Assembly: GCA_029558955.1 (NCBI GenBank)
Contig: JAKQCW010000129.1
Coordinates: 1-64,000, forward strand
Length of the DNA stretch: 64,000 bases
Direction: 5' to 3'
Source: Chloroflexota bacterium
GTDB taxonomy: Bacteria > Chloroflexota > Anaerolineae > JAAEKA01
In this document: in pieces, positions 20,455 to 28,789 of the stretch
Layout: each line of letters opens with the position of its first letter
Numbering within the stretch: position 1 is the first letter of the stretch
Made by a program: the position numbers and the translations under genes
Notes under the pieces: generated by a model
Seen by the model: only the letters and a program-made list of their open reading frames with translations
Told to the model about the DNA's origin: nothing
Databases searched by the model: none

Positions 20455-22418
20455 GCGAGCCGCGCCGGCCGTTGTTGGCCCGCGTCGATCTGTGGTGGGC
20501 GCTGGCGGCGGGCCTGTTGGCCGGCGTCAGCTACTGGCAGATGGCTGCGCCCGGCCTGTTGGCCGGCGACAGCGGCGAGCTGCAGTTTGCCGCCTGGCTG
20601 GCTGGCCTCTCCCATCCCACCGGCTATCCGCTCTATCTGATGCTGGGCTGGCTGTGGTCGCATGGACTGGACGCGCTGGGGCTGGCCGGCCCGGCGCGGG
20701 CCATGACGCTGCTGTCAGCGCTCTTCGGTGCGCTGGCGGTGGGGCTGACCTACCTGTTGACTTTGGCATTGATCGGGCAGAGTCAGGCGGACAACCGCAC
20801 TGCCCGCCTAACTGAGCGCATCGCGGCTCTGGTCGCCGCCCTGACCTTCGCCTGGACGCCCACGCTGTGGAGCCAGGCGGTGATCACCGAGGTCTACACG
20901 CTGCACGCCGCGCTGGCGGCGGCGCTGCTGTGGCTGGCGCTGTTGTGGCGTCAGGACGTCCGATTTCTTCCGGGAAAGCGGACATCTTCCCTGCTGGCCG
21001 TGCTGGCGCTGCTCTTCGGCCTGGGCCTGGCCCATCACCGCGCCACGTTGCTGCTCCTGCCGGCGCTGCTGGTCTTCCTGGCCTGGCAGGCGCCGGCCGG
21101 CTATTGGCGTGGGCGGCAGATCGCGCTGTTGGCCCTGTTGGCCTTGGCGCCGCTGCTGCTCTACCTCTACGTGCCGCTGCGAGCGCCGGCCAGCCCCTAC
21201 CTGAGCATCGAGCTGTGGCCCGGTCAGCCGACCGCACTGTTGGATCGTTCCCCATCCGGCCTGCTCAGCTATCTGCTGGGCCAGAGCTTTGCCGGCGAGA
21301 TCCAGGGGCCAGTTCAGGCCCTGGCCGCTGCACCCGGTCTGCTGGCGCGCTTTGCTGCCGAGTTGACGCCGCTGGGCCTGGCGCTGGCCCTGCTGGGTCT
21401 GGCCGTGTTGGCCCTGCGCCGCCAGTGGCCGTTGCTCTGGCTGACCGGCGCCAGCTTCGTCCTGCTCACCGGCTTCAACCTGTTCTACACCATCGGCGAC
21501 ATCGCGGTTTTCTACATCCCCTCCTACCTGCTCGCCTGCGTCTGGATCGGCGTGGCCGTGGCCTGGGCGGCGGAGGCCGCGGGGCGTCTGGCCAGCCGGC
21601 GCTGGGCTGGTCGCGGCCAGGGCGTCGCCAGCGCCGCGGCGCTGCTGCTGGCCGCGCTGCCGATTACCCTCTTCTGGAGCCAGGCCGCGCAGCAGAATCG
21701 CAGCCTGGACAGCGCGGCCGAGGAGGGCTGGCGGGCGCTGCTGGCTGCCGACCCGGCCCGCGCTGCCGTGCTGGTCAGCAATGACCGCGATGAGCTGATG
21801 CCGCTGTGGTATTTGCAGCAGGTGGAGGGGGTGCGGCCTGACCTGGCCGGCGTATTCCCGCTGCTGCTGGCCCAGCCGGGCTGGCTCGACGTGGGCCAGG
21901 CGGTGGAGAGCGCGCTTTCCACCGGCCGGCCGGTCTATCTGATCAAGCCGATGCCCGGTCTGGAGCTCAAGGCTGAGCTGGGCCAGCCCGATGCGTCGGG
22001 TCTGACGCCGGTGCTCGGCCCGGCCATCGTTGGCCCCCCCACCTTCGCTGCGGAGGCAGTCATCAGCGACGCCGTGCGTCTGCTGGGCTTCGACGTGCAG
22101 CCGGCCGGCGACGCCATGCAGATCGACCTGCACTGGCAGCCGCTGCGCCCGTTGAGCGCGGACTACACCACCTTCGTCCAACTGTTGACGCCCGATGGCG
22201 TCAAGATCGCGCAGAGCGACCAGCAAGCTGGCGGCGTCTACTATCCCACCAGCCTCTGGCAGCCTGGCGAAACCCTGCGCGATCGGCACACGCTCACCCT
22301 GCCCATCGACGCGCCAGCCGGCCCCTATCAACTGTTAGTCGGAATGTACCAACTGGTCAACGGCGAGCTCATTCCCCTCGGCGCCGCCACCCTCGCCCTC
22401 CCCCAACTCCCCAACTAA
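20451..22418 (+). CDS. DUF2723-family membrane glycosyltransferase
   Basis: A 655-residue protein beginning at GTG 20451, which overlaps the preceding stop. The N-terminal part, PGLLAGDSGELQFAAWLAGL followed by SHPTGYPLYLMLGWLW, is the hallmark of DUF2723, a GT-C family that includes O-mannosyltransferase-like proteins. About ten membrane segments follow up to residue 415, then about 200 residues of outer domain. Together with the 17611 gene it forms a two-gene operon, probably for extracellular polysaccharide or protein glycosylation. A heptamer array follows its stop codon. Confidence 0.82.
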   Translation: MSEPRRPLLARVDLWWALAAGLLAGVSYWQMAAPGLLAGDSGELQFAAWLAGLSHPTGYPLYLMLGWLWSHGLDALGLAGPARAMTLLSALFGALAVGLTYLLTLALIGQSQADNRTARLTERIAALVAALTFAWTPTLWSQAVITEVYTLHAALAAALLWLALLWRQDVRFLPGKRTSSLLAVLALLFGLGLAHHRATLLLLPALLVFLAWQAPAGYWRGRQIALLALLALAPLLLYLYVPLRAPASPYLSIELWPGQPTALLDRSPSGLLSYLLGQSFAGEIQGPVQALAAAPGLLARFAAELTPLGLALALLGLAVLALRRQWPLLWLTGASFVLLTGFNLFYTIGDIAVFYIPSYLLACVWIGVAVAWAAEAAGRLASRRWAGRGQGVASAAALLLAALPITLFWSQAAQQNRSLDSAAEEGWRALLAADPARAAVLVSNDRDELMPLWYLQQVEGVRPDLAGVFPLLLAQPGWLDVGQAVESALSTGRPVYLIKPMPGLELKAELGQPDASGLTPVLGPAIVGPPTFAAEAVISDAVRLLGFDVQPAGDAMQIDLHWQPLRPLSADYTTFVQLLTPDGVKIAQSDQQAGGVYYPTSLWQPGETLRDRHTLTLPIDAPAGPYQLLVGMYQLVNGELIPLGAATLALPQLPN

Positions 22419-22495
22419 CCATTCCCCAACTCCCCATTCCCAATTAACCATTGACCATTGACCATTCCCCATTAACCATTCCTCATTCCCCATCG
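22419..22495. repeat. Heptamer array ATTGACC / ATTCCCC
   Basis: Heptamers such as ATTGACC, ATTAACC and ATTCCCC run between the glycosyltransferase stop and the moeA start. They leave moeA without a visible purine-rich ribosome-binding site. Confidence 0.75.
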
Positions 22496-22506
22496 AACCT
22501 CCTCCC

Positions 22507-24153
22507 ATGTCCGAACTTTTCGCCGTCCACACCCCCTCCGAAGCCTGGCGCACCTTCCGCCTGGCCTTCCAGCCCCGTCCGCGTAGCCAGCGCATAGCCG
22601 TGATCGACGCGCTGGGCCGCGTGCTGGCCGCTGACCTGAGCGCGCCGCACGACCTGCCCAGCTTTCCCCGCTCCACCGTGGATGGCTACGCGGTGGCCGC
22701 GCAGGACACCCACGGCGCCAGCGACAGCCTGCCAGCCTATCTGGAGGTAGTCGGCGAGGCGCTCATGGGCCAGACGGCCGATGTTCCGCTGGACGAAGGC
22801 CAGTGCGCCATCGTTCACACCGGCGGCATGATCCCGTCCGACGCCGACGCGGTGGTGATGGTCGAACACACCCAGCGGGTGCGGGACGCGCAAGGTCAGC
22901 CGGGCAGCTCAGCCGCCGATTTCACCCCCTACACCATCGAGGTTTACCGCCCCGTGGCCGCCGGCCAGAACGTGATCCAGGTCGGCGAAGATGTGCGGCA
23001 GGGGGAGGCTGTGCTGCCGGCCGGCCACGTCATCCGGCCCCAGGACATCGGCGGTCTGCTGGCGCTGGGCATCGTCGAGATAGATGTGGCGGCGCGGCCG
23101 GTGGCGGCGATCCTCTCCCAGGGGGATGAGGTGGTCGCGCCTGATCAGGAGCCGGGGCCGGGCCAGGTGCGTGACATCAATTCGCAGACGCTGGCCGCGC
23201 TGGCCCGCCAGGCGGGGGCCGAGGCCATCACCTTTCCCATCGTCCCCGATCAACTGGAGGCGTTGCAGGCGGCCGCGGCCCAGGCGCTGGCCCAGGCCGA
23301 TCTGCTGGTGATGTCGGCCGGCAGCTCGGTCAGCGTGCGCGATATGACAGCCCAGGTGATCGACGGGTTGGGTCGACCAGGGATTCTGGTGCATGGCGTC
23401 AGCGTCAAGCCGGGCAAGCCGACCATTCTGGCCGTCTGCGACGGCAAGCCGGTCTTCGGCCTGCCGGGCAACCCGGTCAGCGCGATGGTGATCTTCGACC
23501 TGTTTGTGACCCCGGTCATTCGCAGCATGTTGGGTGCAGACGAGGTGCGCAAGACCCGCGTGCCGGCTCGTCTGGCCCGCAACATCGCCAGCGCCACCGG
23601 CCGGGAGGACATCGTCCAGGTGCGGCTGGAGATTCGCTCAAGCCAACCTCGGACGGGCACGGTCGGAGACCGGCCCGAGCAAGGGATTGAGTCCGCCGCC
23701 CCACTCCGCTCAGGCCGGTCTCTGACCGAGCCTGGCGCGCCGCCTCGGACGGGCACGGTCGGAGACCGGCCCGAGCAAGGGATTGAGTCCGCCGCCCCAC
23801 CCCGCTCAGGCCGGTCTCTGACCGAGCCTGGCGTGCCGCCTCGGACGGGCACGGTCGGAGACCGGCCCGAGCAAGGGATTGAGTCCGCCGCCCCACCCCG
23901 CTCAGGCCGGTCTCTGACCGAGCCTGCCGCGCCGCCTCGGACGGGCACGGTCGGAGACCGGCCCGAGCAAGGGGATGAATCCGTTGGTCGAGTAGGCGCT
24001 GCGCCGTATCGAGACCAAGAGCTGTGGGCCGTGCCCGTCCTGGGCAAAAGCAACCTGATCTACACCCTCATCCGCGCCGAAGGCTTCGTGCGCGTGCCGC
24101 TGGACAGCAACGGCATCGCGCAGGGCGAATGGGTGATGGTAGAGCTGTACTGA
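22507..24153 (+). CDS. moeA: Molybdopterin molybdotransferase MoeA with repeat insertion
   Basis: A 548-residue MoeA, which inserts molybdate into adenylylated molybdopterin. The N-half has LPSFPRSTVDGYAVAAQDT and the RPVAAILSQGDEV hinge; the central MPT-binding domain has VMSAGSSVSVRDMT and KPGKPTILA ... GLPGNPVSAMV; the C-terminal domain resumes as WAVPVLGKSNLIYTL at residue 507. Typical MoeA is about 400-420 residues. Residues about 380-505 are an insertion encoded by 3.4 copies of a 96-bp repeat followed by a second hairpin repeat, all in frame, in a loop of the C-terminal domain. Removing it gives an ordinary MoeA. Whether the insert is translated without harm is unknown. A second moeA-like gene follows. 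Confidence 0.9.
   Translation: MSELFAVHTPSEAWRTFRLAFQPRPRSQRIAVIDALGRVLAADLSAPHDLPSFPRSTVDGYAVAAQDTHGASDSLPAYLEVVGEALMGQTADVPLDEGQCAIVHTGGMIPSDADAVVMVEHTQRVRDAQGQPGSSAADFTPYTIEVYRPVAAGQNVIQVGEDVRQGEAVLPAGHVIRPQDIGGLLALGIVEIDVAARPVAAILSQGDEVVAPDQEPGPGQVRDINSQTLAALARQAGAEAITFPIVPDQLEALQAAAAQALAQADLLVMSAGSSVSVRDMTAQVIDGLGRPGILVHGVSVKPGKPTILAVCDGKPVFGLPGNPVSAMVIFDLFVTPVIRSMLGADEVRKTRVPARLARNIASATGREDIVQVRLEIRSSQPRTGTVGDRPEQGIESAAPLRSGRSLTEPGAPPRTGTVGDRPEQGIESAAPPRSGRSLTEPGVPPRTGTVGDRPEQGIESAAPPRSGRSLTEPAAPPRTGTVGDRPEQGDESVGRVGAAPYRDQELWAVPVLGKSNLIYTLIRAEGFVRVPLDSNGIAQGEWVMVELY
23647..23977. repeat. 96-bp tandem hairpin repeat in moeA
   Basis: Unit starts at 23647, 23743, 23839 and 23935 are spaced exactly 96 bp (32 codons); the fourth copy is partial. 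Each unit contains CGGTCGGAGACCGGCC and, inverted, GGCCGGTCTCTGACCG, so a unit can fold back on itself. The same core is in the array at 26268. Confidence 0.95.
23984..24018. repeat. GGTCGAGTAGGC...ATCGAGACC hairpin, copy 1
   Basis: TTGGTC and GACCAA pair at the ends; inside are GAGTAGGCGC and GCGCCGTATCGA. It belongs to the family also found at 36952 and 61681-61750 and sits in frame at the end of the moeA insertion. Confidence 0.75.
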
Positions 24154-24164
24154 GACTGTACGAC

Positions 24165-24236
24165 GCAACGAGTCGCACGGAGCCCGCCATCCCGAACCCA
24201 CCCTCCTCCTTATCCGGGTTGCGAGGGACTCGTTGC
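24165..24236. repeat. 10-bp inverted repeat between the two moeA genes
   Basis: GCAACGAGTC (24165-24174) and GACTCGTTGC (24227-24236) are perfect complements with a 52-base interval. This fills most of the 110-base gap; no promoter is evident. Confidence 0.55.
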
Positions 24237-24263
24237 CGGCCACGTTTCAAGCAAAGAGACGCC

Positions 24264-26264
24264 ATGCACGACAAAACCCCCTATCTTCACGACATCGGCC
24301 TGGATGAGGCTGTGCGCGCCTGGCGCGAGGCGCTGGTGCAGAGCGACGCGCTGGGGACATTGGCCAGCCAGTCGCTGCCGGTGGCCGAATGCCTGGGTCG
24401 GGTGACGGCTGCGCCGGTCTGGGCGCGCATCTCGTCGCCCCACTACCACGCCTCGGCCATGGATGGCTACGCGGTGGCCGCGGAGGACACGGCCGGCGCC
24501 ACAGAGACGCGGCCCAAGCGGCTGGTCATCGGCGAGCAGGCCTGGTACGTGGACACCGGCGACCCCATGCCGGCCCGCGCCAATGCGGTGATCATGGTGG
24601 AGGAGGTGCAGGTCAGCGGAGCTGAGATCGAGATTATCGCCTCTGTCCCTCCCTGGCGTCACGTCCGGCCCATGGGCGAGGATATCGTGGCCACGCAGTT
24701 GGTGTTGCCATCGAATCACCGGCTGCGCCCCGCCGATCTGGGCGCGGCCGTGGGCTGTGGCCACACCCGCCTGGCCGTGCGCCGCCAGCCCCGCGTGGCC
24801 ATCATTCCCACCGGCACGGAGCTGGTGCGGCTGGATGCCCTGAGCGGCCCCGAGGCGTTGAAGCCGGGCGACATCGTGGAGTACAACTCCATCGTGCTGG
24901 GCGCGCTGGCCGAGGAGTGGGGCTGTGTCGTCAGCCGGCTGGACCCGCTGCCCGACGACTTCGAACTGATCCGCGCCGCAGCCGCCGTGGCGCTGGAAGA
25001 TCACGACCTGGTGGTGATCAACGCCGGCTCATCGGCTGGCTCGGAGGATTTCACCGCCCGCGTCATCGCCAGCCTGGGCCGCGTGGTGGTGCATGGCATC
25101 GCCATCCGGCCGGGGCACCCGGTGGTGCTGGGGGTGGCCCATGACCGCCCGCGCGCCTCCGATCTCGCGCGTCAGTCCAGCGGCCAGGGCAAGCCCATCA
25201 TCGGCATCCCCGGCTATCCCGCCTCCGCCGCCATGACCTTCGATCTGCTGGCCAAGCCGGTGATCTATGCCATGCAGGGCCTTTTGCCGCCGGAACGCCC
25301 GCAGGTCGTCGCCCGGCTGACCCAGAAGGTCTATTCCGGCATGGGCGAAGACGAGTTTCTGCGCGTGACTCTGGGGCAGGTGGGCGAGCAGATGGTGGCC
25401 ACCCCGCTGCAGCGCGGGGCTGGGGTGATCATGTCCCTGGTGCGGGCTGACGGCATCGTGCGCCTGCCCCGCTTCAGCGAGGGGGAACACGCCGGCGCCG
25501 CGGTGACGGTGGAGCTGCTGCGGCCGCCGGAGGCGGTGCGCAACACCATCGTCAGCATCGGCAGCCACGACATGACGCTGGACCTGCTGGCCGACCAACT
25601 GCGCCGCCTGCACCCGGAGCTCAGCCTGGCCTCCTCCAATGTCGGCAGCTACGGCGGCCTGCTGGCCTTGCAGCGCGGCGAGGCGCACCTGGCCGGCTCG
25701 CATCTGCTGGACGAGGAGACGGGCGAGTACAACATCAGGACGATCCATGAGCTGGGGCTGAGCCGGGCCAGCGGCCATGCCGACGGCGTGGTGCTGCTGC
25801 GCTTCCTCGGCCGCGTGCAGGGGCTGCTGGTTCCAGCCGGCAATCCTCAGGGGATCGCCGACCTGCAAGACCTGGTGCGGCCTGAGATCAGCTTCATCAA
25901 CCGTCAGCGCGGCGCGGGTACGCGGGTGCTGCTGGATTTCGAGCTGGCCAAACGGGGCATCAAGCGCCGTCAGGTGCGGGGCTACGAGCGGCAGGAATAC
26001 ACCCATCTGGCCGTGGCCGCGGCCGTGGCATCGGGCACAGCCAGCTGTGGGCTGGGCATTCTGGCCGCGGCCCGCGCCCTGCACCTGGACTTCGTGCCGC
26101 TGTTCAACGAGCAGTACGATCTGGTCATCCCGCGGCGTTTCTACCACAGCGAGCTGTTGGCCCCGCTGCTGGCCGTGGTGCGTTCAGTGGAGTTCGCCGC
26201 CACGGTCGATGCCCTGGGCGGCTACGACACCGCCGGCATCGGCCAGGTAATCGCTGAACTATAG
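24264..26264 (+). CDS. MoeA fused to a periplasmic-binding-like molybdate-binding domain
   Basis: A 666-residue fusion. Residues 1-420 are MoeA-like: SPHYHASAMDGYAVAAEDT, PRVAIIPTGTELV, VVINAGSSAGSEDFTARV and IGIPGYPASAAMTFDLL. From about residue 424 (NTIVSIGSHDMTLDLLADQL) to the end is a PBP-like domain of the type seen in molybdate-binding proteins (SSNVGSYGGLLALQRGEAHLAGSHLLD; FINRQRGAGTRVLLD; ASGTASCGLGILAAARAL). This arrangement is known in archaea and some bacteria. The start is ATG 24264. It lies 110 bases after moeA; two MoeA proteins may serve different steps or cofactors (Mo versus W), which is inference. Confidence 0.88.
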   Translation: MHDKTPYLHDIGLDEAVRAWREALVQSDALGTLASQSLPVAECLGRVTAAPVWARISSPHYHASAMDGYAVAAEDTAGATETRPKRLVIGEQAWYVDTGDPMPARANAVIMVEEVQVSGAEIEIIASVPPWRHVRPMGEDIVATQLVLPSNHRLRPADLGAAVGCGHTRLAVRRQPRVAIIPTGTELVRLDALSGPEALKPGDIVEYNSIVLGALAEEWGCVVSRLDPLPDDFELIRAAAAVALEDHDLVVINAGSSAGSEDFTARVIASLGRVVVHGIAIRPGHPVVLGVAHDRPRASDLARQSSGQGKPIIGIPGYPASAAMTFDLLAKPVIYAMQGLLPPERPQVVARLTQKVYSGMGEDEFLRVTLGQVGEQMVATPLQRGAGVIMSLVRADGIVRLPRFSEGEHAGAAVTVELLRPPEAVRNTIVSIGSHDMTLDLLADQLRRLHPELSLASSNVGSYGGLLALQRGEAHLAGSHLLDEETGEYNIRTIHELGLSRASGHADGVVLLRFLGRVQGLLVPAGNPQGIADLQDLVRPEISFINRQRGAGTRVLLDFELAKRGIKRRQVRGYERQEYTHLAVAAAVASGTASCGLGILAAARALHLDFVPLFNEQYDLVIPRRFYHSELLAPLLAVVRSVEFAATVDALGGYDTAGIGQVIAEL

Positions 26265-26267
26265 ATT

Positions 26268-26475
26268 TTCCCGCTCGGGCCGGTCTCCGACCGAGGCCCT
26301 CGTCCTGCTTGGGCCGGTCTCCGACCGAGGCCCTCTTCCGCTCGGGCCGGTCTCCGACCGAGGCCCACTCCCGCTCGGGCCGGTCTCCGACCGTGCCCCC
26401 TTATCCTGCTTGGGCCGGTCTCCGACCGTGCCCCCTCATCCTGCTTGGGCCGGTCTCCGACCGTGCCCATCCGAG
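26268..26475. repeat. Six-unit hairpin array related to the moeA repeat
   Basis: Six copies of GGGCCGGTCTCCGACCG start at 26277, 26311, 26344, 26377, 26412 and 26447, spaced 33-35 bp. Each core is a hairpin (GGTC-TCC-GACC), extended by GGGCC/GGCCC in the first three. Spacers are near-identical, so this is not a CRISPR. It fills the gap between the MoeA fusion and the gamma-glutamyltransferase gene. Confidence 0.95.
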
Positions 26476-26487
26476 TGGAGTGCCAGT

Positions 26488-28110
26488 TTGACACACACCT
26501 ACCTCCCCAAGCGCGGCGCCATCGCGGCCGGACACCCCCTGACCGCGGCCGCCGGCGCGCAGATGCTGGCGCAGGGCGGCAACGCGGTCGATGCCGCCGT
26601 GGCCGCGGCCTTTGCCTCGTTCATCAGCGAATACACCCTCTCAGCCGCCGGCGGCGGCGGCTTTGCCCTGGTCTATGACGCGGCGCGCGGCGCGGGCGAG
26701 CTGCTGGATTTCTTCAGCACCGGCCCAGGGCTGGGACGAGCCCACCAGCCCCCGCCGGGCGAGATCGACTTCCAGGAGATCACCGTCGATTACGGCCCGT
26801 CGCACCAGCGTTTCTACGTCGGCCGCGGCTCCGTGGCCGTGCCGGGCAACATCGCCGGGCTGTGCAGCCTGGCCCGAGAGGCCGGCCGGCTGCCGCTGCC
26901 GGTGTTGTTGGAGCCGGCCATCCGCCTGGCCAGGGAGGGCTGCCCCATCAGCGAAATCCAGGCCTTCATCGGCGCGATGATCGAGCCGATTCTGCTGCTG
27001 ACCCCCGAATCGGCCGCTATTTTCGGCCAGCCAACGGGAGGGCTCAAGCAGGTCGGCGACCTGGTCGCCATGCCGGCCCTGGCCGACACCCTGGAGGCGT
27101 TGGGGCGGGAGGGGGCGCAGCTCTTCTACCGCGGGGCCGTGGCTCAGGCGATTCTGGCCGACCAGCAGGCCAACGGCGGCCTGCTGACAGCCGACGACCT
27201 GGCGCGCTACCGCGTGCGGCGCCGCCCGCCGCTGGCCTCCACCTTTCACCGCTTCGACGTGTTGACCAATCCGCCGCCCAGCCGCGGCGGCCTGCTGATC
27301 AGCTTCACGCTGCGCCTGCTGGATGGATTCCCGCTGGAGACGCTGGGCTTCGGCTCGGCCGGCCATCTGGAGCTGCTGGCCGAGGCCATGCGCGTCACCC
27401 ATCTGGCCCGCCGCGAGATGGAGGCGCAACGCCTGCAGCCGCGCCAGCAGGTGGGGCGGATGCTGGGTCCCGCCACCGTGGCCCGCTGGCAGCAACGGGT
27501 GCGTGATCTGCTGCAGCGGCCGGTGGCCGAGCGATCGCTGGATGCCGCGCCCCCGGCCATGCCCAACACCACGCAGATCTCCGTCATGGACGAGGACGGC
27601 CTGGTGGTGAGCCTGACCACCAGCGGCGGCGAGGGCGCCGGCTTCATCGTGCCCGGCGTCGGCGTGATCCTCAACAACATGCTGGGCGAGGCAGATCTGC
27701 ACCCAGAGGGCTTTCACAAGTCGCCGCCGGGGCGGCGCATTCCCTCCATGATGGCGCCGACGGTGGTGCTGGAAGGGGGCGCGCCCCTGCTGTCGCTGGG
27801 CAGCGGCGGCGCCAACCGCATCCGCAGCGCGATCGTCCAGGTGCTGCTCAACCGCTTGGCCTTCCAGTTGCCCCTCTCCCGGGCCGTGGACGCGGCGCGC
27901 ATTCACTTCGAGGAGGGGGTCTTGCAGGCGGAAGGGGGCAACGATGTGGCTGCGCTGGACGCGCTGGCCGCGGCCGGCTATGCAGTCAACCGCTGGCAGA
28001 CGCGGCACATGTACTTCGGCGGCGTTCATGCGGCGGCGCGCACGGCTGACCGCTTCGAAGCCATGGGCGACGCACGGCGCGGCGGCGCGGCGGTGGTCAG
28101 CGATCTGTAA
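26488..28110 (+). CDS. ggt: Gamma-glutamyltransferase family protein
   Basis: A 540-residue protein starting at TTG 26488 (GTGGAG upstream). The N-terminal region GAIAAGHPLTAAAGAQML and GGNAVDAAVAAAFA are typical. The autocleavage site lies near residue 355 in PNTTQISVMDEDG: the Thr pair is present, but the usual His after it (TTH) is Gln. The small-subunit region continues with GVILNNML and PGRRIPSMMAPTVV. There is no clear signal peptide, unlike exported GGTs. Family members cleave gamma-glutamyl bonds of glutathione or act as acylases, so the substrate is open. It follows the hairpin array and precedes the UDG gene by 23 bases. Confidence 0.85.
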   Translation: MTHTYLPKRGAIAAGHPLTAAAGAQMLAQGGNAVDAAVAAAFASFISEYTLSAAGGGGFALVYDAARGAGELLDFFSTGPGLGRAHQPPPGEIDFQEITVDYGPSHQRFYVGRGSVAVPGNIAGLCSLAREAGRLPLPVLLEPAIRLAREGCPISEIQAFIGAMIEPILLLTPESAAIFGQPTGGLKQVGDLVAMPALADTLEALGREGAQLFYRGAVAQAILADQQANGGLLTADDLARYRVRRRPPLASTFHRFDVLTNPPPSRGGLLISFTLRLLDGFPLETLGFGSAGHLELLAEAMRVTHLARREMEAQRLQPRQQVGRMLGPATVARWQQRVRDLLQRPVAERSLDAAPPAMPNTTQISVMDEDGLVVSLTTSGGEGAGFIVPGVGVILNNMLGEADLHPEGFHKSPPGRRIPSMMAPTVVLEGGAPLLSLGSGGANRIRSAIVQVLLNRLAFQLPLSRAVDAARIHFEEGVLQAEGGNDVAALDALAAAGYAVNRWQTRHMYFGGVHAAARTADRFEAMGDARRGGAAVVSDL

Positions 28111-28133
28111 ACGGCGCACAGCCCTGAAGAGGT

Positions 28134-28736
28134 ATGTGGAACGTAGAATCCCCTGATCACCGCTTGCCGCTCGCTGGCGACTGTTCACGCTGTCCCGCCC
28201 TGGCCGCCAACCGCCAGCGCATTGTCCACGGTTACGGCGATCCCCAGGCGCGGCTGATGCTCGTCGGCGAAGCACCCGGCTATCTGGGCGCCGACCGCAC
28301 CGGCGTGCCCTTCACCGGCGACCGCTCCGGCCGGCGGGTACAGACCTTGCTGATGGCCCTGGGGCTGTCGGAGGAGAAAGACCCGGCAGCCGCGCTGCCG
28401 CGGCTGCGCGGTGTCTATCTGACCAACGTGGTGCGCTGCAATCCGCCGGGCAACCGCAACCCGACGCCGGCTGAGGTGGCCAACTGCGCGCCCTATCTTG
28501 CGGCCGAGCTGGCCGCCGTGCGACCTCAGGTGGTGGCCGCGCTGGGCAGCTTTGCCGCCCGCTGGGCCTTTCAGAGATTGCGGGGAGAGGAACTGCCGGC
28601 CGGCATCCGCGCGCTGCACGGCCAGGTCTGGCCGGCCGGCGCGGTGACGTTGGTGACGCTGGTGCACCCGGCGCGCGCCAGCCGTGGGCAGATGGCCCTG
28701 GCCACGGCCGCGCTGCGGACGCTGCTTGGCAACTGA
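28134..28736 (+). CDS. Iron-sulfur uracil-DNA glycosylase (family 4/5)
   Basis: A 200-residue uracil-DNA glycosylase that would remove uracil from DNA. Cys17, Cys20, Cys102 and Cys118 supply the four ligands of the Fe-S cluster. The motif GEAPGYLGADRTGVPFTGD (residues 45-63) is closer to family 5 (UdgB, with ANRTGR and FTGD) than to family 4, and motif 2 is VHPARAS near 178. The start is ATG 28134, where GAAGAGG is unusually close (one base); a weak site. It may be co-transcribed with ggt. The gene is convergent with the metalloprotease. Confidence 0.88.
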   Translation: MWNVESPDHRLPLAGDCSRCPALAANRQRIVHGYGDPQARLMLVGEAPGYLGADRTGVPFTGDRSGRRVQTLLMALGLSEEKDPAAALPRLRGVYLTNVVRCNPPGNRNPTPAEVANCAPYLAAELAAVRPQVVAALGSFAARWAFQRLRGEELPAGIRALHGQVWPAGAVTLVTLVHPARASRGQMALATAALRTLLGN

Positions 28737-28789
28737 CCGGTCGCCCTTCGGTCGGGCGTTCCCTAGCGCAGTCGCGGCATGCGCATCGA

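Noticed and set aside
26268-26475. CRISPR array
   Set aside because: The sequences between cores are almost the same as each other and too short; no cas genes.
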